NCBI GenBank assembly: GCA_039621445.1
Contig: CP154954.1
Coordinates: forward strand, 992,001-1,056,000
Reading direction: 5' to 3'
Source of the DNA: Euglena gracilis
Taxonomy: Eukaryota > Euglenida > Euglenophyceae > Euglenales
Length of the DNA: 64,000 nucleotides
In this document: positions 44,099-64,000 of the stretch, in pieces
Numbering within the stretch: the first letter of the stretch is position 1
Layout of the letters: each line of letters begins with the position of its first letter
Notes under the pieces: generated by a model
The model's database searches: none
Told to the model about the DNA's origin: nothing
What the model saw: the letters and a program-made list of their open reading frames with translations, nothing else
Program-made: the position numbers and the translations under genes

Positions 44099-45155
44099 TC
44101 AAAAACAAGGCAATGAAGACCGAATCTGCCGTAAATCGACATTTTCACAAGCTCTTTTTCTAAAGTTTTTAACCATTATATCTAACTGTTCTTCACCATA
44201 AATTTCTTTGTTCACTAAAGTATATAATTCAAATTTATCAATTTTTTTTATTTTTTGCTTTTTCTAGAAAAAAAATAAGAAGCATTTCCACAAAAATCCA
44301 GTTAAAATCCCAGTTTTTATAATTATCGTTTTTTAAAGAATTATGTTTATAAAACTTAGAAGCTTGCTTAAATAAAAAAATATTAGAAATATTAGAATTT
44401 GAGATACTATTTTCTAATACTGCGACTTCAGATATATACTTCAACAACATAGAACGAAGTTTTATTGCATCGTTTTTACTCGTTAAAAAAAACAAATTTT
44501 TGTACTCTATTATATATTTTTCAATGATGTTTAAAAATTGATCATTAGCTTTCAAAACATTAAAATGATCGTGTAAAAAATTATTAGAATCATTTATTTC
44601 TAATTCCTTTTTCTCTTCTGTTATTTTTTCTTTCACTTTTAAATAATTTTCTGAGGAATTGGAAATCAATTTAGAAAAAAACGAAGGAAAACAATGATCT
44701 TTTCGCGCACGACTTAATAAATTATTTTTAATAACAAAATCAAAACTTAAAGAATTTTTTAAACCATTTTCAAACCTTGGAACACCTGACCAACAAACTT
44801 CAATGTTTTTATTCCCTGTTTTAGAAAAAAAATTATCAAGTGAAGTTTTACTACTCGATCCCTTTTCTACAATAACAGAATTTTTTTCAAAAGAAAATAA
44901 TTTTTTAAGACCATGCCTTCGGTAATTTTTATTAAATTCTATATAGACCTCTATAGTCACTTCACAAAAGTTGTTTAAATTATTTTCAGACAAATCAAAA
45001 CCATAAATAATAAAAGAAATAGAGTTATAATTAATTAACTCTTTCCACTTTTTGATGAATAATAAGTTAAAATCCTCAAAACTACCGAACCCTGTTTTAA
45101 TAAAAACATGCCAGTTTTTTCCTGGAACCATTGAATACATAATAAAATCTCCCAT
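44099..45155 (-). CDS. Gene Y, inverted copy with frameshift
   Basis: Reverse-complement copy of 42360-43415. An A run near 44248 has one base more than in the forward copy, so the frame stops at 44238 after 305 aa (…AKNKKN) instead of continuing to LRQIRSSLPCF. The downstream sequence still encodes the Y C-terminus in another frame. Confidence 0.6.
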
Positions 45156-46048
45156 AAATAAAAAAATAAATCATTTTTTGAAAACCTCAAACTTCCATAT
45201 CTCCATTATGCAAAAAAAAAAAAAAAATGAAAAAAAAAATTTGCAAACCTTCAATTCGAACTTGCGACCCACTACGATGAAGTAACATAATCACAACGTT
45301 ACCAATTAAGGATTTTTTTTCTATAATAATAATTTTTTTAAAAAAAAATGAGTGTGAAAAATATAAAAATCTTAATTGAAAAAAAAAATAATAACAAATA
45401 ACAACTTTTTAAAAAATATAAAAAAATAGATCATTAAAATATATCTTAACTACAATTTCGTTGTAGGTTAAATTTTAAAAAATCCCGAAGTAAATTGCAA
45501 GAACTCTGGAATCAAGGAAAAATATATAAGCAAAAAAAATAACACAGTTTTGCTTAAAGAAAAAAATAAATTTTCTGAATAAATACATCCTAAAAATCAT
45601 AAATAAAATGTAAGAAATTGCTTTTTTTGATGAATAATAAGTTAAAATCCTCAAAACTACCGAATCCTGTCTTAATAAAAACATGCCAATTTTTACCCGG
45701 CACTATTGAATGCATAAAAATCTCCCATAAATAAAATCACCGAATTTTAGAACAACCCCCCCCTATTTGCAAAAAAAAAAAAAAAAATGAAAAAAAAAAT
45801 TGCAAAACCCAAATTCGAGCTGTCGTACTAATTACGATACTGAAATGTAGTTACCACATAGTCTACAAAGCATTTTTTTTTTTCTAAAAAAATAATAAAA
45901 AAAATTGACCTATTTTTATATAAAAAACCATGTGTTAAGGAAATAATATTACGTATAAAAAACGTAGTGACTACTAATAATTATGTATCAAGTTATTTAA
46001 TACATAAAAATTTAATATATTGATATTTTTCTTTGAAATCGAAAATAG
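45156..46048 (-). repeat. Mosaic leader, inverted copy 1
   Basis: Copy of the X-Y mosaic segment (41467-42359) in reverse. It repeats with ~1,269-bp spacing at 46424-47317. The pair flanks the short Y-like gene and could recombine to delete it. Confidence 0.8.
45620..45728 (-). pseudogene. Decayed 5' end of gene Y, inverted copy 1
   Basis: Inverted copy of 41787-41895. Confidence 0.65.
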
Positions 46049-46075
46049 TATGTATTGACATCAGAGGTAATTTTT

Positions 46076-46423
46076 TTACTCCTCCGTTTTTTGCATTTCT
46101 ATAATAGTATTATCTGTGTATAAGTTACGCGGTAACTCAACTCCTTTTTCCTCAAGAAATTTTTCAATAAACTCATAAAATTGCTTTTCTCTTTGCTTAG
46201 AATCATATTCATATGATTCGCCATACTGTTTTCTGCGACGTTTTTCAGCAATTTCGTTTCTCAGAACAACATCTTCCCAACTAAAAAGTTGATCATTAGG
46301 TTTTTTTTCATTAAAAATAGGATAATCATTTCTTTCTAATTCCTTTTTATCTTCCATTAATTTTTGATAATCCCTTTCGGGAACCATTGAGCACATAAAA
46401 TAAAACATAATAAAATCTCCCAT
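46076..46423 (-). CDS. Short Y-like gene (115 aa)
   Basis: Starts MGDFIMFYFMCSMVPE, like Y, then departs: DKKELERNDYPIF and KKPNDQLFSWEDV echo Y's KKELEINDSNNF and KANDQFL, followed by a charged helix-like region (EIAEKRRRKQYGESYEYDSK) and a new C-terminus ending IIEMQKTEE. It has no counterpart in the forward arm. It looks like a shortened, diverged paralogue of Y. Function unknown. Confidence 0.6.
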   Translation of the reverse strand: MGDFIMFYFMCSMVPERDYQKLMEDKKELERNDYPIFNEKKPNDQLFSWEDVVLRNEIAEKRRRKQYGESYEYDSKQREKQFYEFIEKFLEEKGVELPRNLYTDNTIIEMQKTEE

Positions 46424-47317
46424 AAATAAAAAAATAAATCATTTTTTGAAAACCTCAAACTCCCATATCTCCATTATGCAAAAAAAAAAAAAAAATGAAA
46501 AAAAAAATTGCAAACCTTCAATTCGAACTTGCGACCCACTACGATGAAGTAACATAATCACAACGTTACCAATTAAGGATTTTTTTTTTCTATAATAATA
46601 ATTTTTTTTAAAAAAAATGAGTGTGAAAAATATAAAAATCTTAATTGAAAAAAAAAATAATAACAAATAACAACTTTTTAAAAAATATAAAAAAATAGAT
46701 CATTAAAATATATCTTAACTACAATTTCGTTGTAGGTTAAATTTTAAAAAATCCCGAAGTAAATTGCAAGAACTCTGGAATCAAGGAAAAATATATAAGC
46801 AAAAAAAATAACACAGTTTTGCTTAAAGAAAAAAATAAATTTTCTGAATAAATACATCCTAAAAATCATAAATAAAATGTAAGAAATTGCTTTTTTTGAT
46901 GAATAATAAGTTAAAATCCTCAAAACTACCGAATCCTGTCTTAATAAAAACATGCCAATTTTTACCCGGCACTATTGAATGCATAAAAATCTCCCATAAA
47001 TAAAATCACCGAATTTTAGAACAACCCCCCCTATTTGCAAAAAAAAAAAAAAAATGAAAAAAAAAAATTGCAAAACCCAAATTCGAGCTGTCGTACTAAT
47101 TACGATACTGAAATGTAGTTACCACATAGTCTACAAAGCATTTTTTTTTTTCTAAAAAAAATAATAAAAAAAATTGACCTATTTTTATATAAAAAACCAT
47201 GTGTTAAAGAAATAATATTACGTATAAAAAACGTAGTGACTACTAATAATTATGTATCAAGTTATTTAATACATAAAAAATTTAATATATTGATATTTTT
47301 CTTTGAAATCGAAAATA
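46424..47317 (-). repeat. Mosaic leader, inverted copy 2
   Basis: Second direct copy of 45156-46048 on the same strand, with homopolymer differences (for example C6 against C7 near 47026 and 45761). It sits between X and the short Y-like gene. Confidence 0.8.
46889..46997 (-). pseudogene. Decayed 5' end of gene Y, inverted copy 2
   Basis: Same as 45620-45728. Confidence 0.65.
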
Positions 47318-47327
47318 GAAAGGAATA

Positions 47328-48471
47328 TTACTCGGGGGGTAATGCATCCTTATAATAATTAAATGGGATTTCTATAACCTCAACAAATCCATCCCCCACA
47401 TTACAGTTGGATGAAACTGCTAGATCTTGTGAAGTAAACATTTTTTCTTCAGGAACAAACGTTCGGCCCAAATTCCCCCCAGGTATTTGACCGGGTGCTG
47501 ACATTGACTGCCCGTATGGGTAGACAAATCCTGTTTGCAAAGTCGGATTAAATTGTAACATATCATTGCTAACCGGCTGACCTCTTTTTACGGTTTCAGC
47601 AATTGCATATGCATTAGCTACACACATACTTAAATAGAAACCAGTTTGCACGATCCTTTTCATCACAATAAATGTTCTTGGAGTTAACCATAAAGTGCTT
47701 AATGAACCCTCTAGGTCATAACCCTCTTCCAATAAAATTTTATCAAAATCAGTTGACCAAAAATCAGGATTGAAAATTGAAAAATCTTCAACTTTGAAAC
47801 TTTGTTCGATAGAAGGAATATTTACTGGGTCTTGACTTGACTTTAAATCATCTTCGGAACGATTGTCTTCAGAATTATCATTTTTTTGATCATGATTAAA
47901 AGAGAAAAAAGAAGCCAAGATTTTTGAAGATTCTTTAAGTACACCAGCCAAAAATGCAAAATTAAATGCGCAATAACCAGAAAAACTAATTACCATAATT
48001 ACGGCAATTTTGGAAATAAAATTCTTACTATAAAATATTTTAATTTTTTTCCAAAACTCCAAAGCCTTCAACGAAGGGTCGTTTTTCAAAATTTCATTTT
48101 TAGAAATTTCAACGGACTTGATTACTTTTAATGTTCTGTTACCAACTTGAAACAAAAAATTACAGTAAAGCGCATATTGGATATAATTTTTCGAAATTAT
48201 CAATAAAGCCAAAAGAAAAACTTTTGGATCGTTTTTTTTTTTTTACTATCCTTAGAAAATTCCTAAGGAAAAAAATTAAATTGTAAAAAGATAAACTAGT
48301 ATTAACTAACAAATAAATTTTATAATAATTTGTTTGAAAAAAATACAATAAAATTGCATTGCAGGTAGCCAACGAATATCGATTAATTAAAATAGATTTT
48401 ACTTTAATTATATAGTTCATAAAAGAGTGTAAAAAAACAAAATTTCTAAAGAAATACATCGTAAAAATCAT
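47328..48471 (-). CDS. Gene X, inverted copy (frameshifted at A13)
   Basis: Reverse copy of 40309-41453. The homopolymer at 48232-48244 has 13 bases, so the N-terminal frame runs to 103 aa and stops, and the 294-aa frame starts downstream. A 12-base run would join them. It reads AFLAGVLK where the forward copy has AFKFFGVLK. Confidence 0.6.
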
Positions 48472-48694
48472 AAAATGAATATAAGAAATCGTTTTTTTTG
48501 CTTTTAATTTTCTTTACCTATTTCTATGAATGTGTCATAAAAAATAAAAAAATAATAATTCTTAATCAAACTAAAAAAAATACAAAAAAAAAATAGATCA
48601 TTGAATATATATCAATAACTATATTTTAATTGCATTGTAGGTTAAATGCAAAAAATTCCCGAAGTAATTTTGCAAAAAACCCAAGAATCAAGGG
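48472..48694. other. Spacer between gene X and third array
   Basis: Inverted counterpart of 40081-40308; the border with the array is sharper here. No gene seen. Confidence 0.45.
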
Positions 48695-49774
48695 TTATGT
48701 ACTTATATATACCAATGTACTTATATATACTATATATACCAATGTACTTATATATATTAATGTACTTATATATATTATATATACTATATATACCAATGTA
48801 CTTATATATATTAATGTACTTATATATATTATATATACTATATATACCAATGTACTTATATATATTAATGTACTTATATATATTATATATACTATATATA
48901 CCAATGTACTTATATATATTAATGTACTTATATATATTATATATACTATATATACCAATGTACTTATATATATTAATGTACTTATATATATTATATATAC
49001 TATATATACCAATGTACTTATATATATTAATGTACTTATATATATTATATATACTATATATACCAATGTACTTATATATATTAATGTACTTATATATATT
49101 ATATATACTATATATACCAATGTACTTATATATATTAATGTACTTATATATATTATATATACTATATATACCAATGTACTTATATATATTAATGTACTTA
49201 TATATATTATATATACTATATATACCAATGTACTTATATATATTAATGTACTTATATATATTATATATACTATATATACCAATGTACTTATATATATTAA
49301 TGTACTTATATATATTATATATACTATATATACCAATGTACTTATATATATTAATGTACTTATATATATTATATATACTATATATACCAATGTACTTATA
49401 TATATTAATGTACTTATATATATTATATATACTATATATACCAATGTACTTATATATATTAATGTACTTATATATATTATATATACTATATATACCAATG
49501 TACTTATATATATTAATGTACTTATATATATTATATACTATATATATACCAATGTACTTATATATATTAATGTACTTATATATATTATATATACTATATA
49601 TACCAATGTACTTATATATATTAATGTACTTATATATATTATATATACTATATATACCAATGTACTTATATATATTAATGTACTTATATATATTATATAT
49701 ACTATATATACCAATGTACTTATATATATTAATGTACTTATATATATTATATATACTATATATACCAATGTACT
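48695..49774 (+). repeat. 54-bp A/T tandem array, third copy (clean)
   Basis: About 20 near-identical 54-bp units. Each holds CCAATGTACTTATATATATT and then AATGTACTTATATATATTAT, followed by ATATACTATATATA. One unit near 49530 has shifted TA steps. A 54-bp tandem repeat forms the polymorphic region of the E. gracilis plastid genome, which has been proposed to lie at the replication origin. The long frames across it are repeat artefacts. Confidence 0.95.
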
Positions 49775-49860
49775 TAAATGGTCTTTACTGAATATTTTCT
49801 ACATCAGTCCCCTTGGTGACCAAGCAAGGGGCACATTTACTATAATGTGTACACTAAAAG

Positions 49861-49914
49861 CGCGCTTTGTAGGATTCGAACCTACTACATCAGGTTTTGG
49901 AGACCTACGCCTTA
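49861..49914 (-). pseudogene. trnW-CCA relic beside the array (P3)
   Basis: Third copy of 16197-16250, with the same leader palindrome. Confidence 0.8.
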
Positions 49915-49955
49915 TGGTTTTTTATTGATTATTAACCCTGATTTATTAATTATTA

Positions 49956-50054
49956 AGTACTTTATGGTTAAATTCCGTAACGTTTATTGTAATCCAAAGA
50001 ACCACACAAACTGCTTTCTATTTAGCTATGTGTGTGGCTAATGCATACGTAATT
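49956..50054 (+). pseudogene. Decayed fragment of gene X (P3)
   Basis: Third copy of 16292-16390. Here intact X lies on the other side of the array (47328-48471). Confidence 0.72.
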
Positions 50055-51619
50055 TCTTAAAGGGTAAAAAGGAAGTGAACCCATTGCCGAGGAAATGCTT
50101 AGATTCGATTCTATTGCTCAATCAGGTTGTATCCATCCATAATCCATCCATACGTCAAGTCCGGATGGAAGAACTGGTTGGTTATTTCTGCCAGATAAAA
50201 GATGTTTACTTTCCAAGATAATATTTTAAGGTTTAAGATTTCAAGATAAACAAAGTTTATAAGTGTTAGTTAATTATTACAGTTCATTATCAGAGATAGG
50301 TTTTTCAGAAAAATGATATAATGAAAAAATAGAAGATGTTTAGAGCTAACAATATTTTTACATGAGTTACATATTTAATGTAATATAAAATTGTATGTTT
50401 CGTAGGATTTTACTTAGAAACAAACAGAAATGTCTAGATATATATATAGAGTTTTTCTCAATTTCTATTATTCTTGTTCTTATTCAATGTTAGATTATTA
50501 TTCGTGATGATAGATTATCTTACTTATTATTATTATTCCTGTAATCACTTATGCTATTATTCTTCTGAAACGTCATATTCAAGTTACTTAATATATAATT
50601 ATGGTAGACTAAATGATTGTACTCTAAAAGTTCGATCTCATTTTTTATGAATAAATACAATACTAAAAATTAATTGTAAGGTATTAAATATTAATAATAT
50701 TTTGTAACTACTTTTGATTTATTCATCTGTACTTCTTGTAATACTTCTTTATATCAAAAATGTGGGTAAATTATTTGTATTAGTTTAATCGGCAAAAAGC
50801 TTTGTTAAACAAAATTTTGCTTGTTGCTGGAAATTAAAATTTTACGAAAATGACAATGATTACACTATTTGTGATAATAGTTTATTACTAAATATGTATA
50901 TTTATACTAATATTATTTCAAAAATAGGTAATAATAATAGATTATTTAAGATTTAAAATAATCTATATAAATACTTTATAGTAGTTATTATGTATTAAAC
51001 GCGTTTTTATTATTTTTTACTGTCACTAAAATTTTTCAAGAAGCTATTAAAATTTTAAAAGTGTTATAATTTATATATTTTTAAAAATAAATTTTTGTAT
51101 ATATATAATTCTGTTGTACACTTTTTTGTAATAAAGTTTGTAAATTCCAGAAAATTATATGTTTTAGAATATTTTATTTTTATTCAATTATTATTCTATG
51201 ATATTTTTTATACACCCAGATAGTTTTATCTTGTTAACTCATCAATACTCATCAATATAGTAAACAATAAAAATTTTGAAAACAATGTGAATCATGTTCG
51301 TTTCAAAAGTAATCCAAGTCATTAAAATTATTACTTTGCAAGAGAATTTATGATTTGAAATTAGATTCATTTTAAAAATCAAAATTTTGAATTAATTTAA
51401 TTTCCTTTTATCCATAAATAGTAATTTAAAATTCAAAATTAGCTTTTCTAATGTTTTTTGCTTAAACCTATAAGTTTGTCTTTAAGAAGTAAATCTAGTT
51501 CACATTTTACTTTTTCTTTTTAGTTTCATAATTTTTCAAAGTCTATATTATTATTTTAACTAATAATAAAATTTTTACATAATTATGTAAAAAACAAAAA
51601 ATCAATATCAACTATTGTT
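50055..51619. other. A/T-rich noncoding stretch (P3)
   Basis: Third copy of 16391-17955; no gene recognised. Confidence 0.5.
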
Positions 51620-51659
51620 TTGTAAGATTTCAATCTACGACATCACGTTTTGGGTACTT
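51620..51659 (-). pseudogene. Decayed trnW relic (P3)
   Basis: Third copy of 17956-17995. Confidence 0.58.
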
Positions 51660-51772
51660 TCCATTATTCAAATTTTGTTATAAATTTAACATTTTTCAAA
51701 ATAAAAGACGTTGATTTTAATCTAGATATATATTGCAACTTTTTTATTAACGTTTTTTATTTCGAGAGTTTT

Positions 51773-51849
51773 ACCTTCGACCGGACTCGAACCGGCAAGC
51801 TTATGCATGTGATTTTGAATCACACGTGTTTACCATTTCACCACGAAGG
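51773..51849 (-). tRNA. trnL-CAA: tRNA-Leu (CAA) (P3)
   Basis: Identical to 18109-18185. Confidence 0.85.
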
Positions 51850-51931
51850 AAGAATATTTTTAACATTTTTAATGTATTTTCTGAAATACTTCTCAGAAAA
51901 TGTAAATTAGTTTTCTTGTTTTAGCTATTTT

Positions 51932-53310
51932 TTAGTAATTGAACACTTTTTTAAAGGTTTCTTGCACTTTATATCCCGAATCTATTGATTCTAAAGGGTC
52001 TTTACGTAATCGATGTCGTAAACAAAGCGTAATTACAGTGAAAATGTCTTTAGGTGTTACTTCTGTGCGATCTTCAAATGCTACTAATGCTTTTGCTGCA
52101 CGACTTGTTACCATATCTCCTCTTAGTCCATCAACATTTAGTTCAGAACAGATTTGTGATATTTTTTCTAAAAGTTCGTATTTTATTATTATGTTTTTTA
52201 ATTTTTTTCTTGCATTTATAATTTTTTCCATTAGTTTATTTTGTTCTTCCTTATATTTTTCTTTGAACTCTTTAGGGCTTTTTTCAAATAGTTCTCGTTG
52301 TTGTACTATTTTTACACGAAGCGCTGGTTCCTTTAGTGTTTTAATTTGTGCATGCATTCCGAATCTATCTAGTAATTGTGGTCTAAGTTCTCCTTCTTCA
52401 GGATTTCCTGATCCTACTAGTATAAATCTTGCAGGATGGCAAATCGAAACTCCTTCTCTTTCTACCGTGTTCCATCCTGAAGCAGCGGAATCTAATAAAA
52501 CGTCAACTAAATGGTCATCTAATAAGTTAACTTCATCAACGTACAATATTCCTCTATTTGCTTGTGCTAGTAGACCAGGTTCGAATGCTTTTTTTCCTTC
52601 GGATATTGCTTTTTCTATATCTATTGTTCCACAAACACGATCTTCAGTTGCACCTAATGGTAAATCAACCATAGGTGTTTTAACTTGAATTATCGATACT
52701 TTTTCGTTTTTTTTTATTTTTTCTAGAACGTCATCTGACATTAATTCTGTATCATATGGATCAGAATTATATGGGTCGTTTTCTATTACATCAATAGGTG
52801 GTAGTAAGTCAACAAGCGCTCTAACTATTGTTGACTTTCCTGTTCCTCTATCACCCATTATCATAACACCTCCTATTTTTGGATCTATTACATTTAAGAT
52901 TAATGATAATTTCATAAAACTAAATTTTATTTGTTTTCAAACTATACGTGGTTTATCCTTTTAGCTTTGTTTTTTATTTATAAATTGTTATTTTATGTTC
53001 TTTTGGATTTTCTATAGTTTTCCAAACTGCTTCCAATTAGCTACAATAAATTTTAATAATTTACAAAATTTTTTTAGTTGTGTTGAAAATTCAGTATTTT
53101 ATTTGCCAATTTGTTTTATTTTTTATTTATTAATTGTAGTTTAGAGGGTAGTAATTATTTTTAATAATAATAATTATTATTTTTTAAATTTATAATATTA
53201 TTTTATTAAGTTTTTTATTTGAATGTGCAATGTGTTTAGCCACACATCTCTTCTTGTCCAACAATAGAAGTAAAAGGAAATACAGGCCTTTCGTTAGTTT
53301 TTTTATTCAT
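51932..53310 (-). CDS. chlI: Magnesium chelatase subunit ChlI (P3), two exons
   Basis: Exon 1 is 53246-53310 and exon 2 is 51932-52913; the intron 52914-53245 starts GTGTGGC. Walker [10 protein letters not shown], Walker B YVDEVNLL and the C-terminal helical domain are all present; ~348 aa. It carries the alanine variant GKKAFEPG. This copy adjoins the complete psbD and is most likely the real locus. Confidence 0.94.
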
Positions 53311-53341
53311 AGTAAATTGATAGATTGTTATGCAATATTTT

Positions 53342-53371
53342 TTGCTTGTGTTCCCTTTTTTAGTATATAAA
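53342..53371 (+). promoter_or_regulatory. Candidate psbD promoter (P3)
   Basis: TTGCTT-18-TATAAA upstream of the complete psbD; same as 19678-19707. Confidence 0.35.
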
Positions 53372-53448
53372 TAGGGGATCTTAATACCTAAAATTAGCTC
53401 TTTAGTTAATATTAGAGATTACTTATTTTATATTACAAAATATTATTT

Positions 53449-63489
<10,041 letters not shown>

Positions 63490-64000
63490 GTGTGGCATGG
63501 ATTCCAATAATCGCTAGGTTTAGGATTAAAAAATAATTTTTAACTTAAGTCATTTAAGTTAATTTATATTTTTTATTGGTATAAAAACATTGATAAAAAA
63601 TTTATAAACTTGTTTTTTTTTTTTTTTTTTTTTACTATTAATTTTTTGGTGAAAAAGGTTTTAAGTTTAAATAATTAAATTTTTTGTTTAATTAATTTTT
63701 GGCATATTTTATTCTTTTGTTTTTTTATTGTGATTTGAAGTTTAGATTTATCCGCTTTGGGTAACATAATTATGTTAAATTACGATTTTAAAAAAGATGA
63801 TAAAAAAATTGTTTTTAATTAAGGGAAATTAACTAAAATCTAAGGTACTAGGTAAAAATTAATTGTCCTGACTGGCATTTTTCATGAATTTTATTTTTTA
63901 ATTTATTATGTAGTAAATATTTTTGTGCGATTCGTTTTTTTATATTTTTTACCGAAAATGTAAAATATGGTTTATTTTTAAAACAAACTTTTTGTTTATA
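63490..64000 (+). other. Probable psbC intron sequence
   Basis: Begins GTGTGGCATGG. No CP43 exon recognised up to the window end. A/T-rich with a 22-T run at 63612-63633. Confidence 0.4.

Noticed and set aside
48695-49774. CRISPR array
   Set aside because: The repeats are directly abutting 54-bp A/T units without unique spacers and no cas genes are present.
48630-49928. 432-aa and similar long frames of Tyr/Ile/Leu/Asn repeats
   Set aside because: They simply translate the 54-bp array on both strands, with repeat-length periodicity and no start context; frames of similar length exist in several phases.

Overview
The window is plastid DNA from a photosynthetic euglenid (Euglena-like). Four things support this. 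(1) Ribosomal RNA operons lie in direct tandem (16S-trnI-trnA-23S-5S, period about 5.92 kb). (2) A polymorphic-looking 54-bp A/T tandem array sits next to the first operon. (3) psbD is split into ten small exons by many group II-like introns, and intron 8 carries a mat2-type maturase. (4) chlI is plastid-encoded and also split. Base composition is extremely A/T rich outside the rRNA genes.

Layout. 1-15573: three rRNA units, all transcribed on the minus strand; the first is cut by the window edge, and the third has a 16S that is 5'-truncated and lacks a universally conserved motif. 15574-16112: 54-bp array, whose first ~275 bp look like the array with A replaced by C. 16113-27340: block P1 (trnW relics, trnL-CAA, chlI on minus, psbD exons 1-8 and part of the intron-8 maturase on plus). 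27341-27780: noisy extra copy plus what looks like a SMRTbell adapter. 27781-38874: P2, an inverted copy of P1. 38875-40080: second, irregular array. 40309-43553: two unidentified genes (X and Y). 43554-43960: loop. 43961-48471: inverted copy of X/Y with one extra Y-like gene. 48695-49774: third, nearly perfect array. 49775-64000: P3, a third copy of the chlI/psbD block that continues through psbD exons 9-10 to the psbD/psbC overlap.

My main conclusion is that much of the apparent structure is probably an assembly artefact. The P1/P2 palindrome turns around at a corrupted but recognisable PacBio adapter preceded by unpolished-looking sequence; the copies are almost identical and differ mainly in homopolymer length. 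The likely real order is [Y family]-X-54-bp array-trnW relic-trnL-chlI/psbD-psbC, with the rRNA operons somewhere beside the array.

Functionally: the rRNA operons make the plastid ribosome; chlI makes the AAA+ subunit of magnesium chelatase; psbD and psbC encode the D2 and CP43 proteins of photosystem II; the maturase should help splice the introns. chlI and psbD are divergent from a ~138-bp intergenic region. Genes X and Y are unrecognised.
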